A stretch of 64,000 bases of DNA from Anodontia alba (GCA_964016985.1 OZ024823.1:133196112-133260111), one strand, 5' to 3'; positions 11,961-24,319 are shown, counted from the stretch's first letter. Numbers and translations: made by a program. The notes: generated by a model not told the origin, from the letters alone.

Positions 11961-13606
11961 AGCTCACCTGAGCAAAAGCTCAGGGTGAGCTATTGTCATC
12001 ACCCTATGTCCGTCGTCGTCCGTCGTCAACAATTTGTTTGTTAACACTCTAGAGGTCACAGTTTTGATCCAATCTTGATGAAACTTGGTCAGAATGTTTG
12101 CCTCTATGAAATCTAGGTCAAGTTCGATACTGGGTTACTTGGGGTCAAAAACTAGGTCACCAGGTCAAATCAAAGGAAAAACTTGTTAACACTCTACAGG
12201 TCATAGTTTTGACCCAATCTTGATGAAACTTGCTCAAAATGTTTGCCTCTATTAAATCTAGGTCAAGTTCGAAACTGGGTCACCTGGTGTCAAAAACTAG
12301 GTCACCGGGCCAGATCAGCAGAAAACCCTGTTAACACTCTAGCGGTCACATTTTTGAAGCAATCATCATGAATCTTGCTCAATATATTTGTCTTGATGAT
12401 TTCTAGGTCAAGTTCGAAACTGGGTCACCTGGGGTCAAAAACTAGGTCACCTGGCCAGATCAGCAGAAAACCTTGTTAACACTCTAGCAGTCACATTTTT
12501 GAAGCAATCATCATGAATCTTGCTTAATATGTTTGTCTTGATGATTTCTAGGTCAAGTTCGAAACTGGGTCACTTGGGGTCAAAAACTAGGTCACCGGGC
12601 CAGATCAGCAGAAAACCTTGTTAACACTCTAGCGGTCACATTTTTGAAGCAATCATCATGAATCTTGCTCATTATGTTTGTCTTGATGAATTCTAGGTCA
12701 AGTTTGAAACTGGGTCACCTGGGGTCAAAAACTAGGTCACCTGGCCAGATCAGCAGAAAACCTTGTTAACACTCTAGCAGTCACATTTTTGAAGCAATAA
12801 TCATGAATCTTGCTCAAAATGTTTGTCTTGATGTTTTCTAGGTCAGGTTCGAAACTGGGTCACGTGGTGTAAAAAACTAGGTCACCAGGCCAAACCAGCA
12901 GAAAACCTTGTTAACACTCTAGCGGTCACATTTTTGAAGCAATAATCATGAATCTTGCTCAAAATGTTTGTCTTGATGATTTCTAGGTCAGGTTCTAAAC
13001 TGGGTCACGTGGTGTCAAAAACTAGGTGACCAGGCCAAACCAGCGGAAAACCTTGTTAACACTCTAGCGGTCACATTTTTGAAGCAATTATCATGAATCT
13101 TGCTCAAAATGTTTGTCTTGATGAGTTCTAGGATATGTTTGAAACTGGGTCACTTGGGGTCAAAAACTAGGACACTGGGCCAAATCAGCCGAAAACCTTG
13201 TTAACACTCTAGCAGTCACATTTTTGAAACAATCATCATGAATCTGGCTCAAAATGTTTGTCTTGATGATTTCTAGGTCAAGTTTGAAACTGGAACACCT
13301 GGGGTCAAAAACTAGGTCACCTGGCCAAATCAGCGTAAAACCTTGTTATCACTCTAGTGGTCACATTTTTCAAGCAATCATCATGAATCTTGCTCAAAAT
13401 GTTTGTCTTGATGAGTTCTAGGTCAAGTTCAAAACTGGGTCAGTTGGTATCAAAAACTAGGTCATCGGGCCAAATCAGCAGAATACTTTGTTGTAATCAT
13501 TTTGAACTTTGATCAGAATGTTTGCCTTGATCAGTTCTAGATCAGGCTCTCAAAGTGCTATGTTGCTCAGGTGAGCGTTACAGGGCCATCATGGCCCTCT
13601 TGTTTT
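11961..13606 (+). mobile_element. Helentron-like tandem-array element, ~143-bp units rich in AGGTCA
   Basis: It begins AGCTCACCTGAGC...GCTCAGGGTGAGCT, followed by a GTCCGTCGTCGTCCGTCGTC tract. It ends CTCAGGTGAGCGTTACAGGG with the hairpin AGGGCCATCATGGCCCT and CTTGTTTTT. About ten units of some 143 bp lie between. Each contains 'ttgttaacactctag', 'cacatttttgaagcaat', 'tctaggtcaagttcgaaac' and 'gggtcacctggggtcaaaaa'. Direct repeats of the half-site AGGTCA/GGGTCA recur in every unit. No protein is encoded. Confidence 0.75.
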
Positions 13607-14653
13607 TCATTTGTTATTAGTCAGAAAACCAGAATGTACTTATAATGATAGTACCATATTAGCCCTGAACTGGATGCACATGTAAATTGTAGGTATCGCT
13701 GTGCCCCAGCTCATGTCTTTCTGTGAAATTTGTTGTTTTATTATATGTGTGTTTGTGAAAATTATAATAATCAACTATTTGCTTTTACTTTGTTCTTTGT
13801 GTTCAGACCCTTTTAAATCATTACGTTTACAAGATTGATAGGAGTGCTTATTAACATGCATTGCATGAAATGAGACAAAGAGTTCTATGCATACCTGGTG
13901 TATGTACAAATGAAAATAAAATCACCTTTTTACCAGACCAGAGGTTGAACACTGCCTGCTGATCTCCGTCCTACACTACGTCTTTATTAAAGCCGGCTTA
14001 TACCACAAGACTTTACAAATGTGTTATATTCTTATATCCAGTGACTTAGAAGGCAGTGAGAAGTGCACAGTAACTCTTATCTTGATTTATTATGGAAGTA
14101 TCCCTTCCCTCTTTTTGTGAACAAAATCTAATGAAAAATGGAGAAAACTGTTGAAAGAAGGCAGTGTGAGAAAGTGGAGAGAAGACAGTGTGAGAAAGTG
14201 GAAGAAGTATGATAATTATATAGGAATATTTCTGCTTTTTTTTATCTCAAGGATGAATAATATAAGCCTAAGGTACATGTATGCCTGTCTGCCAGTGTCT
14301 TGGACATTTGTATCTCAGAAATGGTTGAAGAATTCAAATGGAACTTACAACATTGATAGTGTGCTTGCATAAAGGAAAGTTAATAATTTGCTGTGGGACT
14401 TCCAAATATTGATGCTTGAAAGTCAGGACCTCCAACTTAAAAATGTTTGTTGCTGTGTAAAGGGCTTGAGAAACTATAAATTGCCAATCGATGATCAGTC
14501 TAGTCAGTTTCGTTTGCATTTAGGAGTTTGCTGAGTCAGTCATTTTCGTTCACATTTGCGTAGTTTGCTGAGTGGAGATTTCGGTATTTTCTGTAAACGT
14601 TATTAGAGAATTTGCGTTTTGCAATTTCCAAATGCAGATGCTGATTTTTTATA
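13607..14653 (+). other. Intron 1 sequence without recognised features
   Basis: Short frames at 14151-14519 have no domain similarity I can recognise. They overlap on both strands and look like chance. No hairpin family member was seen. Confidence 0.4.
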
Positions 14654-16131
14654 AGCTCACCAGAACAAAAAGTTCCGGTAAGCTATTCTATTACCCCCGG
14701 CGTTGGAGTCGGCATTGGTGTTGGCGTCAGCGTCCACAAATGTTAAAGTTTTTGCGTTAAAGTATTTTAGTAGCTCATTACTTTTTTATGTGTACATGGA
14801 TTGAGTTCATATTTGGTATGATGATAGATACTGGGCTAAAGTTTTTATCTGCAGTTTCAGCACCCATGACCATGACCTTGGGATCAAGGTCACAGACTTA
14901 GAATTTTGATGTTAAAGATTTTGTGTTAAAGTTTTTAGGAGCTCATTACTTCTTTACCTTTGGATGGATTTAGTTTGTACTTGGTATGGTAATAGATACT
15001 GGTCTCAAATGTTTTAACAGCAGCATCAGCTCTCACGACCATAACCTTGGGGTCAAGGTGACAGACTTTGAATTCTTATGTTAAAGTTTTTGTGTTAAAG
15101 TTTTTAGGAGCTCATTACTTCTTTACCTTTTGATAGATTTAGTTCATACTTGGTATGGTGATAGATACTAGACAAAAGTTTTTATCAGCAGCATCATCAT
15201 ACATGACCGTGACTTTGGGGTCAAGGTCACAGACTAAGAACTTTTATGTTAGTTTTTGCACTGAAGATTTTAGATCATTACTTGGTTGCCTTCAGATAAA
15301 TTTACTGGAGACTTGGTATGGTGAAAGATATTGCTTTAAAGTTTTTATCAGCAACATCAGCACCTATAACCATGACCTTGGGATCAAGGTCTCATAGACT
15401 TAGAATTTTGATGTTAAAGATTTTGTGTTAAAGATTTTAGGAGCTCATTACTTCTTTACCTTTGGATGGATTTAGTTTATACTTGGTATGGTAATAGATA
15501 CTGGTCTCAAGTATTTAGCAGCACCAGCTCTCATGACCATAACCTTAGGGTCAAGGTCACAGACTTTGAATTCTTATGTTAAGTTTTTGTTTTTAATTTT
15601 TTAGAGCTCATTACTTCTTTACCGTTGGATGGATTTAGTTTATACATGGTATGGTAATAGATACTAGTCTCAAAGTTCTAGCAGCAGCATCAGCTCTCAT
15701 GACCATAACCTTGGGGTCAAGGTCACAGACTTAGAACTTTTATGTTAGTTTTTGCGCTAAAGATTTTAGATAATTACAAAATGTACTTGGTTGCCTTTAG
15801 ATGAATTTGGTATGGTGATAGATATTGCTTTAAGTTTTTATCAGCAACATCAGGACCTATAACCATGACCTTGGGGTCAAGGTCACAGACTTAGAATTTT
15901 AATGTTAAAGATTTTGCGTTAAAGTTTTTAGGAGCTCATTTCTTCTTTACCGTTTGATGGATTCAGTTCATACTTGCTGAGGTCAGAGATACTTGTCTAA
16001 AAATTTTATCAGCAGCATCAGCTCCCATGACTGTGACTTTGTTTCTGTTATGGGTCTGAAAATTTGCCTTTGTGCAACTAAGTCAAAGCGCGACTTCCGG
16101 TGAGCTATCCTGTCAGGCGACAGGTCTTGTT
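14654..16131 (+). mobile_element. Helentron-like tandem-array element with ERR/SF1-like sites
   Basis: The 5' end is AGCTCACCAGAAC...GTTCCGGTAAGCT. The 3' end is CTTCCGGTGAGCTATCC, the hairpin CCTGTCAGGCGACAGG and TCTTGTTAA. So the 5' end and the subterminal 3' block are inverted copies, as in the other elements here, though the primary sequence differs. Around eight units of roughly 170-190 bp contain 'aggagctcattacttcttta', 'cttggtatggt' and 'ccttggggtcaaggtcacag'. The nonamer TCAAGGTCA recurs in most units. Confidence 0.7.
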
Positions 16132-17300
16132 AACATAAGAAATGACATACCAATATTGCTTATACTTGCAGAACTTGCATGTGCATAAGTATCTCGATTA
16201 CAAACAGCAATATAGCTCAATTATCATTATCAGACATGCACAATTTAATGTCCTTTCACAACAACCGAGCACTCAGTGAGTGAAGAATGTAAAAGGGAAA
16301 CAACTGGAATCTCCTCACGTCATGGCAAGTCACGTTTTTCATTTTCGCATTGTGCTGCAGCTAGCCACTACTTCTTTTTTTTTTCTTTCAGTCAAAAAAA
16401 TGTTGTGTTTTACTCTAGTTTGCCGAGGCCCAGCACATGGGACTTTGGCAGGTTGGGCATGTTAAAATTACACTGAAGTGCAATAAACATTCGTATTTTG
16501 AAATTAAATAAACAAATTAATGACATTGAGAAAAAACATCTTTTATAGTTGTGATGTGCGACCAAGCAAGTATGAAGTCCTGCCCCTTATTGTAATAACC
16601 TCAAGTGTTGGGACACAGACCTGAGCAAATGGTGCAGATCCAGATCAGACACCACAAAACATGCAGCTTCTGATCCGGATCTACACTTTTTACCACTCAT
16701 CCAGCAATAAAAGGATGCATCAAATGCAGTGAAGTAGACTTGTTTGAATTACACGAATTAAGCGGCATTGGGATAATGAGCAGATTGCTCAAGAGGATCT
16801 CCGTTACATGGATGAAGATGTTTTAAAGAAGTTTTTGTTTGTTTACATTGCTCTAGATAAGATGTAAATTTTAAAGTCAAATATTAGAAAACATAAATAT
16901 TATGGACAGAAATTTTGATGTCCTTCTGAAGTGAAATTCCAGCTCTTCAAAAACTGGATTTGGACTAAAGAAGTGACATTTTAACAAGCCCTGTCATGTA
17001 CATGTACATGTAATCCAAATTTAGCCTAAACTCCTATATTATTTAGCATTTAATGCTTAGCATGCTGGGTAAAAGTTTCAGCAGAAATATTTTTCTTATT
17101 TCTCCCAGTTAAACCATTTACGCCTAGCATCCCATAAACACGGCGTCTGATCAGGGTCTTCACTGTTTGCATTAAGTTTAGAAATTTCTACAAAACATGT
17201 CATTAATGAAAACTAACCACACACCCTTTACATAGGAAATGGACCTGTCCAAAGAGTTAAGGTAGAGGAGTCCACTTGGCATAAATGGGTTAAGCGCTCG
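16132..17300 (+). other. Intron 1: old MITE fragments
   Basis: At 16610-16695 a degenerate copy of the shared hairpin core is visible (gggacacagacctgagcaaa ... gatccggatctacac). At 17042-17110 a fragment of the 'taatgcttagcatgctg' TTAA-MITE family occurs. No exon was found. Confidence 0.45.
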
Positions 17301-17389
17301 ATTCAGGGAGCATCCATCAATCTCTTGTTTTCAGTTATTTACCATAGCTTCAGATCAGGTAATTTTTTCAACTGAAAAGTATTGTTATT

Positions 17390-17510
17390 TTTTCTTCACA
17401 AAAACATAATTTTGTGGTGCTCATTATAAGCCTCTCTTCAAGGTGCTTCTAATTTAATAGCACCACAACATGTTTTCGTGGAAAAATAAGTAAAATATTA
17501 TATGGGTACA
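17390..17510. mobile_element. Palindromic MITE (stem 'tttcttcac-aaaacata ... gtggtgctcatta')
   Basis: Two arms, 'cacaaaaacataattttgtg' and 'catgttttcgtggaaaaata', flank a degenerate GTGGTGCTC/GCACCACAAC stem. This matches the long hairpin family best seen at 47560-47810. Confidence 0.55.
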
Positions 17511-17577
17511 AACTCATATCTGGAACAATGAAATTTTAGTTACTACTGTAATAACTTATACATGTAATCCTAAGTAT

Positions 17578-17690
17578 TGTTACGGACAGGCCTAAGCAAA
17601 CAGTGTAGACCCAGATCAGATGCCACATAATATGGCATTTGATCTGGTTCTACACTGCTTACCACTCGACTAACAATGTTTTAGACACAG
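17578..17690. mobile_element. Hairpin-core MITE (GTGTAGACCCAGATCAGATG)
   Basis: The core reads gcaaacagtgtagacccaga...tctggttctacactgcttac with flanks 'ggacaggcctaa' on the left. It is a member of the group whose clean copy is at 63000-63225. Confidence 0.6.
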
Positions 17691-17802
17691 CAACAGGTAG
17701 TAGAATAGATGTATTCAATTTTTAAAATGTAAGGTTAGGAGTTAAGGTGTCCCAATATTTGGGGTATATACAGGATATATATATGTTTTTTTTATTCCAC
17801 AG

Positions 17803-18055
17803 GATGAGCACAAGTGTTATTTATTCAAATGCGGAATTCCAAGTAAGTGTGTCTTCACAGATCATGCTGACTACAGGGTCGTCTCTGTGTCAGAACTGGG
17901 CCACAAGTCTCACAGCTACACACATGGTGGATCCCCTGTGAGCCACGAGAATGATCTGGAAAATCTTGGTTCTCATTCAACAGAACTAGAATCTCAGACA
18001 AAGAGAAGAACTACAACTACGGAAGCACCCACAGTTGTGACAACCAGTAAACTAG
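17803..18055 (+). CDS. Exon 2: second half of MANSC domain and Ser/Thr linker
   Basis: The acceptor is a pyrimidine-rich tract ending ttccacAG at 17801-17802. In phase 0 the exon reads DEHKCYLFKCGIPSKCVFTD, which completes the MANSC domain begun in exon 1 (residues 129 onward) and keeps the expected cysteine spacing. It continues as a polar linker, ending RRTTTTEAPTVVTTSKL, a run of Thr and Ser likely to be O-glycosylated if the protein is secreted. The donor is CTAG before GTACAG at 18056, leaving phase 1. The next exon supplies CT to complete an Ala codon, so the junction fits. Confidence 0.87.
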
Positions 18056-18114
18056 GTACAGCATTTTTCTTTATGGTACTGTTTAATCTAAAAATTCAGA
18101 CGTCTTAACCACTA

Positions 18115-18333
18115 AGGTAAATGTCCCAAAATTTCGAACATTTTAATCCTTTTTACCCTTTTTGCCTAAATTTTGCTCTTTATGCAGCTATTTCTTAAAA
18201 CACTTAGTGAAAAGGCAAACAGTGTAGACCCTGATCAGACCGCTCCTTCAGGAGCGGTCTGATCTGGGTCTGCACTGTTTGCAAATGCCATTTTATTGTC
18301 CACTTTTGTGTACGAAATTTTAGGACATATACC
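18115..18333. mobile_element. MITE with GGTAAATGTCC ends, 60 bp after the exon 2 donor
   Basis: Ends are AGGTAAATGTCCCAAAATTT and ACGAAATTTTAGGACATATACC, inverted copies, next to TA. The centre is a hairpin: aacagtgtagaccctgatca, loop around 'gctccttcaggagc', and its complement. A closely related copy lies at 23188-23395. Confidence 0.75.
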
Positions 18334-18469
18334 AAAATCATCTGTTACCTAAAATTTTGAACAAGTCCATTTAACTACATGTTGATATGTCTAAATACTG
18401 CTGAGGAGTGGAAAAGAGTGTAGACCTTGATTGCATAAATCCAGATAAGACAGGGGGTATCTAGATGAA

Positions 18470-18800
18470 ATTTTTCGAATTTCTCCATGAAAACGTATGC
18501 TGTGGGTAGTCATTAGAAGTGTCTCGTTGCAGCGCCACTAATGAGGACCACAACATATGTTTTCATATAGAAATCAGAAAAATATCGGTACTTTTGGAGG
18601 AGTGGAAATCAGTGTAGCCTTTGATCACATAAATCCAGATAAGAGGGGGTATCTAGATGAAATTTTTCAAATTTCTCCATGAAAAGGTATGCTGTGGATG
18701 GTCTTAGAAATGTTACAGTGAGGCGCCACTAATGAGGACCACAACATATGTTTTCATGTAGAAATCAGAAAAATATCGGTACTTTTCGGTTGAAAATGGT
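18470..18800. mobile_element. Two tandem copies of the long palindromic MITE
   Basis: Both copies (18470-18590 and 18655-18790) share 'tctccatgaaaa', 'gcgccactaatgaggaccac' and 'aacatatgttttcat'. They also share left flanks ('gggggtatctagatgaaatt'), so the whole unit of about 185 bp appears duplicated in tandem. Confidence 0.65.
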
Positions 18801-19301
18801 GCTTTATGTGGAGCTATATTGATAAGATGCAACATTTTGTGGCATTTCATCATGGTCTGTACAATTTGCTCAGGCTTGTCTGCATTATGAGCGTAAATAT
18901 GGCACACGATGTTAGGTAATTCTATATTGACACTACTGTGCTTTCGACATCTTTCAGAAAGTCGTTTTTTGCTTGACACTTTACACAGAAGAAGTAAATT
19001 TTCAAACTTTTCTCATGATTTAATGCAAAATTATTTGTCGTAACTACCTATGTACAAAACATTTTATTCTAGTCATTGGTTTTTAAAAAATCAAATATTT
19101 TCACTTTTTCCCATAGTAAAAATGAAGCCAAATCATGCAGAAATCTGTAGGGTAGGTAATTTGGAGCCAGATTTTCAACAAGTTACACTTATTCAATTTT
19201 TCGGAAATTTTCACAGTATTGTTGCAAAACATCAATAATTCAAATTCAGCAAAGAAAAGTAAAAAATATTTTCTAAGACAAAAATTCCAAAAAATTACTA
19301 T

Positions 19302-22300
19302 GGTAAATGTCCTAAAATTTCGAACAAAATTAAATAATTTCAGTTCTTGCTGTTCGAAATTTTAGGAATTATGATTTGCTAAAAATTTTACTGTTCAAAA
19401 TTTTAGGACAGATTCACTTACAGCCAAAATTGACATGGCTATCGGACGCTTTCGGACGGCCCCGAAACGACAAAAAAGTGACCTATACGACGAAAGAATT
19501 TTTCTTATTTGCTATGCGTGATTGGTAAAGTGATAGTGAAATTGTATGAAGTAATAAATAATTACTACACTGATGTTTGTTTTCAATTCCATCCGATTAA
19601 TTCTATGTCGAATAAATGTTCCTCATAATAAAACAATTAATTATCCAGTTCACTTATTAACCGCCAAATACGTTTGTTCGGCACTCCGGGAATGTGCCAC
19701 TTTCCTAAGATAAGCTAGTTAGTCCACTGTCTTTTTACGTCAGAGCCCTCTCCACTTTACTGCACTGAGATACACAAGCTGACCGAAAATACTTCAAAAG
19801 AGTACCACACGTTTGTTCCTGTTTGAGCCACTACGGAAACACAAAAGTCCCTTTCCTCAAAGGTGAAGTGTACATAGTTTTAATGTGAAAAGCGCAGACT
19901 GATTAGAATTTCCGCCGTTTTGAAGTGCAGCATTCACACTTCTTGCTGACATAATGCATTCTGTTGGCGATATGCGTAGACCCAGATCAGACTGCCCCGA
20001 TACATACACTGTGCGGATACGCATGTTGATCGTGTCTATGCTGGTCTCAAAATGCCATAGGGTCGTTTCTCTTTGAAAAGACTCATACATAAACGAACAG
20101 TGCGGTCAACTAGATCAGCTTGCGCTAAATGCAGCCTGATCAAGATCAAAGATTTTAGCTCTGCACCAAACTGAACTACACATGCCAAACCAGTAAACAG
20201 TTATGTTTCTAGCAATATTTCCTTCTTTTAAAAAAAAATGTACTGTCGTTTAGAATTCGGAGGCAGAACAGATTATCTTCTACACGGAAACAAAACTTTT
20301 TGCAAGAATAATCTGTCATCAATACTAATCCTTGCATTAGTTCCCTATTCAGGCGAAAATGGCCCTTTATGCATATGTGTATGTCAGATCAGAGTGCGAG
20401 ACGCAGTCTAGTGCAGAATGGTGTCCACTCAATTTGCTGATGAGATCATTGGTATAAAACACTGCAATACATGAATCTCAGTCTCCAGCTAATGCACAGA
20501 CTGATCACATGATTTGTAACAAATAATTAGGTTCATTTTGGCTTGTAGGGACCTATCGTCACTGTTGGGACCATTACCTGTTCAAATAGGATGCACTGAG
20601 CGCATCATGACAATCACGCAGATTTAGCTGGAGGCGTTAATCTCCACGACGAAAACGTTTTCGGTGTGATTATTGAAACCTTTGGCACGCTAAATTTTAA
20701 TATTAGCGGCAGATCTTATCGAAGGAAACAGTGTACAGACGAACAGGAACGACCCAGATCAGAATGCGTGGATGCACATGCTAATTTATTATTTAGCGTG
20801 TAGTGCTTTCTTATAAACGCATTTGTGTCACGCTTTGCAGAAATGATCAACTTTTGAATTCTGGTATAGCAATATTAGACATTGCGAAGTAGTGATAGAC
20901 ACGAACAAACAGCAAATAGTCGGATCGAACAGCGCGGATCCATAGATTTATCTTGGCCTTCGTTTTCCAACTGGAATAGCTATGTCTGCCACAATGTAAC
21001 AACAGTTCTAGATCGCCTGCGCATAATCTAACCGTAAACACGCGGGCATCTACATGACTGTCGCTGTATAAAACTGAAATACGATTCCCATGCCATTTAT
21101 CGGTCACACGACTTACTGAAATATGGGAAGACTACCGAAATACGGGACCCATGAAAAATTCAGGAGTACCTGTAAACGCCTACTGAAGAAACCAATACTG
21201 CCTTTAATTAAGAAATGCATATACTCGGAGTACGTCTTGAAAAACTCAGAGGCCAGAGGAGCTCGTGCGAACAGCGAAGACTGATTCGAAGACTGATCTG
21301 AGTATTCACGAGTTGCATAGGTCTTATTGTTCAAAAAGTGTTTTCCAAATTTTCATGATTCCTTTCCATCAAATTAGTTCCATTCCCCTGTTCTCTGCGG
21401 CGTCTGATCTGGGTCTACACTGTTTGCATAGGCCTATCTGTCCCAATATTTAGATTCTTTAAATTTTTAATACGTGGCAGTTTCGTGTGTATTTCTGACG
21501 AGAAAAGGCTCTATAAAGTAAGTTTGTTTTTCTCCCGAAGCGGTTTTTCGCCACGATTTCACGTGACGTTACCGCTACAAGCACGTGGTTTCTTCATGGG
21601 GCAAGGGAAATGTTGCTTTATGACTGTTGCATTTTCTTGGTATTTTAATAATTATAATATTCTCAATATATAGATTATGTAAAAAGAATAACAGTACTAA
21701 TATTTATTTGTACCCTGGTAAATCGGGGTAAGGCACTTTCTCTTTAGGTTTTACTGTTTAACGGGAGCTAACTGCATATGCCTTGAAAATGAATTTTACG
21801 AGTCGAACACAGCATTATTTTTTATGAATCGGCGAAACCAGGATTGTTTTTGAAGGCTTTCGCTTTGACCGAATTTCCGTACTTATTGTATTCGGACAGA
21901 CAGGTCTGAGTAAACAGTATAGACCCAGATCAGTTGCCACAGAACGCAGTTTAAACCTAAACTGAAACGGTTATGTATTTAACCAGAGATTTGTAATCTC
22001 TCCAAGAATTGACGTTTTCATGCCTGTTTGTCACCACAAGTGGCAAAATCTGACCACCTTTGCATCGGAAGATGATCTGATTCTTCACTGGTCCTAAAAG
22101 TGTTTTCTAAATTTCCATGTTCCACTAACTAGTTTCCCCCTCTCTCTGCGGCATCTGATCTGAGTCTGCAATTTACATAGGCCTATCTATCTCAATACTT
22201 AAGTTCCATACATGCCAATTTCATATGCATTTTTAACGGAAAAAAATCGCTCGATATTTAACGCTGAACCTAAGTGCGTTTTTCTCTCTAAGCGGTTTTC

Positions 22301-22875
22301 TGTCACGACTTCTGTGACATTACCGTTACGAGCATGCGGTTTCTTCATGCGGGGCAAGGGAATTTGACTGTTTCATTTTCTGGTTATTTTCACATACACT
22401 TTTGCAATCTATACTGGAAATAAGAATGTCCCAGAATTGCGTGTCGTCGCCTGGTGGCGTATCTAAGGAGACCCATGAGAATCTACATAGGGTTAATAGG
22501 TTCTGCAGGACTTACATGTAGAAACATGAATAGGCGCTTTGATGCGCAAACCACGGGTATTCCGGTATTTCGATAGTATTCCGGTAAGTCGTGTGACCCC
22601 TTTTACATATATAAAATTCGTTATGACATTGCGGTAGCTTTCAACACTGTTGCCTCAGTTTCCGGTTCGGTAACGAAAAAAAAAAAAAGAAAGTTATAGA
22701 AATTAGAATGTACCGATAAAAATTACTTGGAGAAAGCTGTGTTCGAAATTTTAGAAATTCCCTTTTTGCAAAACTGCTACTGTTTGAGATTTTAGGACAT
22801 TTCCAGAAATTATTTTTTACAATAATATTAGGTGTTCGAAATTTTAGGGTGTTCGAAATTTTAGGACATTTACCG
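19302..22875. mobile_element. Candidate 3.6-kb DNA transposon with GGTAAATGTCCTAAAATTT ends
   Basis: The left end (TGGTAAATGTCCTAAAATTT followed by CGAACA) and the right end (its inverse, ending GGACATTTACCG) flank about 3.57 kb, with TA directly outside both ends. They match the short MITE at 23188-23395. No transposase-like open frame was seen inside; all frames are under 120 codons. Inside are a diverged direct repeat (about 21335-21645 and 22090-22395) and an inverted pair (about 21102-21150 and 22550-22598). Two independent MITEs framing unrelated DNA is the alternative. Confidence 0.5.
21335..22395. repeat. Diverged direct repeat pair of about 300 bp
   Basis: Blocks at 21335-21645 and 22090-22395 share the order 'tctctgcggcgtctgatctg', 'cataggcctatct', 'aagcggtttt...cacgacttc' and 'tggtttcttcatg...ggggcaaggga'. 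Identity is moderate, so the duplication is old. Confidence 0.6.
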
Positions 22876-23084
22876 TATACTATAGAAAATGCATGGGTCA
22901 GACCAACTTTTGTCCGTAAATTTAATTTTAGTGTAAATATTTGAGAACAAAACACAGAAACAGAAAAGATAAATGGTTTCTGATAAGATATGGTCAATCA
23001 GAACAAAATATTTTCATCTAAAATAAAATACCAGACAAAAAACGTCTTTCCAAGAGATGTCAAAAGAACAGTAAGTATAGGGAC

Positions 23085-23165
23085 AGACAGGCCTGAGCAA
23101 ACAATTGATCCCAATCAGATGCCACAGGTTCTGCATTGTTAGCCACCCATCTGGCGGTTTTTAGA
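23085..23165. mobile_element. Degenerate hairpin-core MITE
   Basis: 'gggacagacaggcctgagcaaa' followed by 'gatcccaatcagatgccaca' and 'ggttctgcattgttagccac' matches the core of the 63000-63225 family with losses. Confidence 0.45.
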
Positions 23166-23187
23166 CTCATATAATTTATTTATAATA

Positions 23188-23395
23188 CGGTAAATGTCCT
23201 AAAATTTCGAACACTTTATTTCATACTATTTTGGCCTAAATTTTGCTTTTTATGCAGTTGTTTCTTAACATACTGTCAAACAGTGTAGACCCTGATCAGA
23301 CTGCTCCTTCAGGAGCAATCTGATCTGGGTCTGCACTGTTTGCATATATCATTTTGTCAGAGACTTTGGTGTTCGAAATTTTAGAACATTTACCG
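23188..23395. mobile_element. Intact MITE, CGGTAAATGTCC inverted ends, TA duplication
   Basis: The element runs from CGGTAAATGTCCTAAAATTT to AAATTTTAGAACATTTACCG and is flanked by TA on both sides (23186-23187 and 23396-23397). The centre is a near-perfect hairpin, aacagtgtagaccctgatca against its complement around a 'gctccttcaggagc' loop. A TA target fits the Tc1/mariner/pogo group. Confidence 0.8.
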
Positions 23396-23434
23396 TAAAG
23401 TCAGTAACATCATAGCTCTAGACAAAGTGCTTTT

Positions 23435-23575
23435 TTCAGCTAAAACTTATGAATATTTTTATTATTTCTCCGAGAAAACATATGTTGTGGTACTCATTAG
23501 AAGAGCCTCAGAGAGGCACTTCTAATGGGTACTGCAACATGTTTTAGTGGAGATTTAAGAAAAATATTTACCTGA
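23435..23575. mobile_element. Long palindromic MITE (TGTTGTGGTACTCATTAGAA)
   Basis: Arms 'acatatgttgtggtactcat' and 'tgggtactgcaacatgtttt' pair around 'agagcctcagagaggcact'. Member of the family at 47560-47810. Confidence 0.65.
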
Positions 23576-24115
23576 TATCCTTGATTATCTCTAGCTATGA
23601 TATTTGTAATAAATTCAGTATCAGTGACGAGGGAATAGATGTTCTTTCTCAAAATAATATAATACTTACCTTTTTACCTTCTCACACTCAGTAGGAAAAT
23701 ATAAATGTTCTTTTTTTCTGTTAATTATTTCAAGTTATTGAAGAAATATCATTCAGGTGTAACATCTTCCTGTTTGTTCATGCTGTCACTTTCTTTTTTT
23801 AATTTTTCATTCTTTGTATGACATGCCTTGAGACTACACAAGGGTTCCAGATAAGTTACAAAGTAAAAGAAATATAATGAAAGCATAATATATTTTGACA
23901 TTTTTTTCAGAGCTTATCAGTATTGCCACAGAGATGTTCTTTTTGGGAAGAAATAAAAAATATTAATTACAGCTCTCACTTTATCTGGGGTCCAACATAT
24001 AGTGTATGTAAAAAAAAAAGAAAATATCATTTTTTGATAATACAGTGCCAGTGTTGCTCAGTACATAAAAAAACACATCATACATGTAGCTCCAGAGAAG
24101 AGGCTTTTTTCTACT

Positions 24116-24313
24116 TTAACTCTTGTCAAGCTGAATAAATTAAGATGCCACGCCCACTTCTAATTTTCAGCCATATCAGATTGATCCAGGTTTTGATACT
24201 TCACATATTAAATGACAGACAGTGCAGATTCAGATCAGTTGGCTTCTTCAGAAGCCAACTGATCTGGATCTACACTGTTTGCAAAAGCAGAGATTATCCA
24301 GGATAAGGATTAA
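24116..24313. mobile_element. TTAA-flanked MITE (piggyBac-like), reverse orientation
   Basis: TTAA at 24116-24119 and 24310-24313; left end CTCTTGTCAAGCTGAATAAA. The central hairpin, 'cagatcagttggcttc' and its complement, is perfect over about 20 bp per arm. The short frame 23923-24138 overlaps the left end and is not a gene. Confidence 0.75.
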
Positions 24314-24319
24314 TAATAT

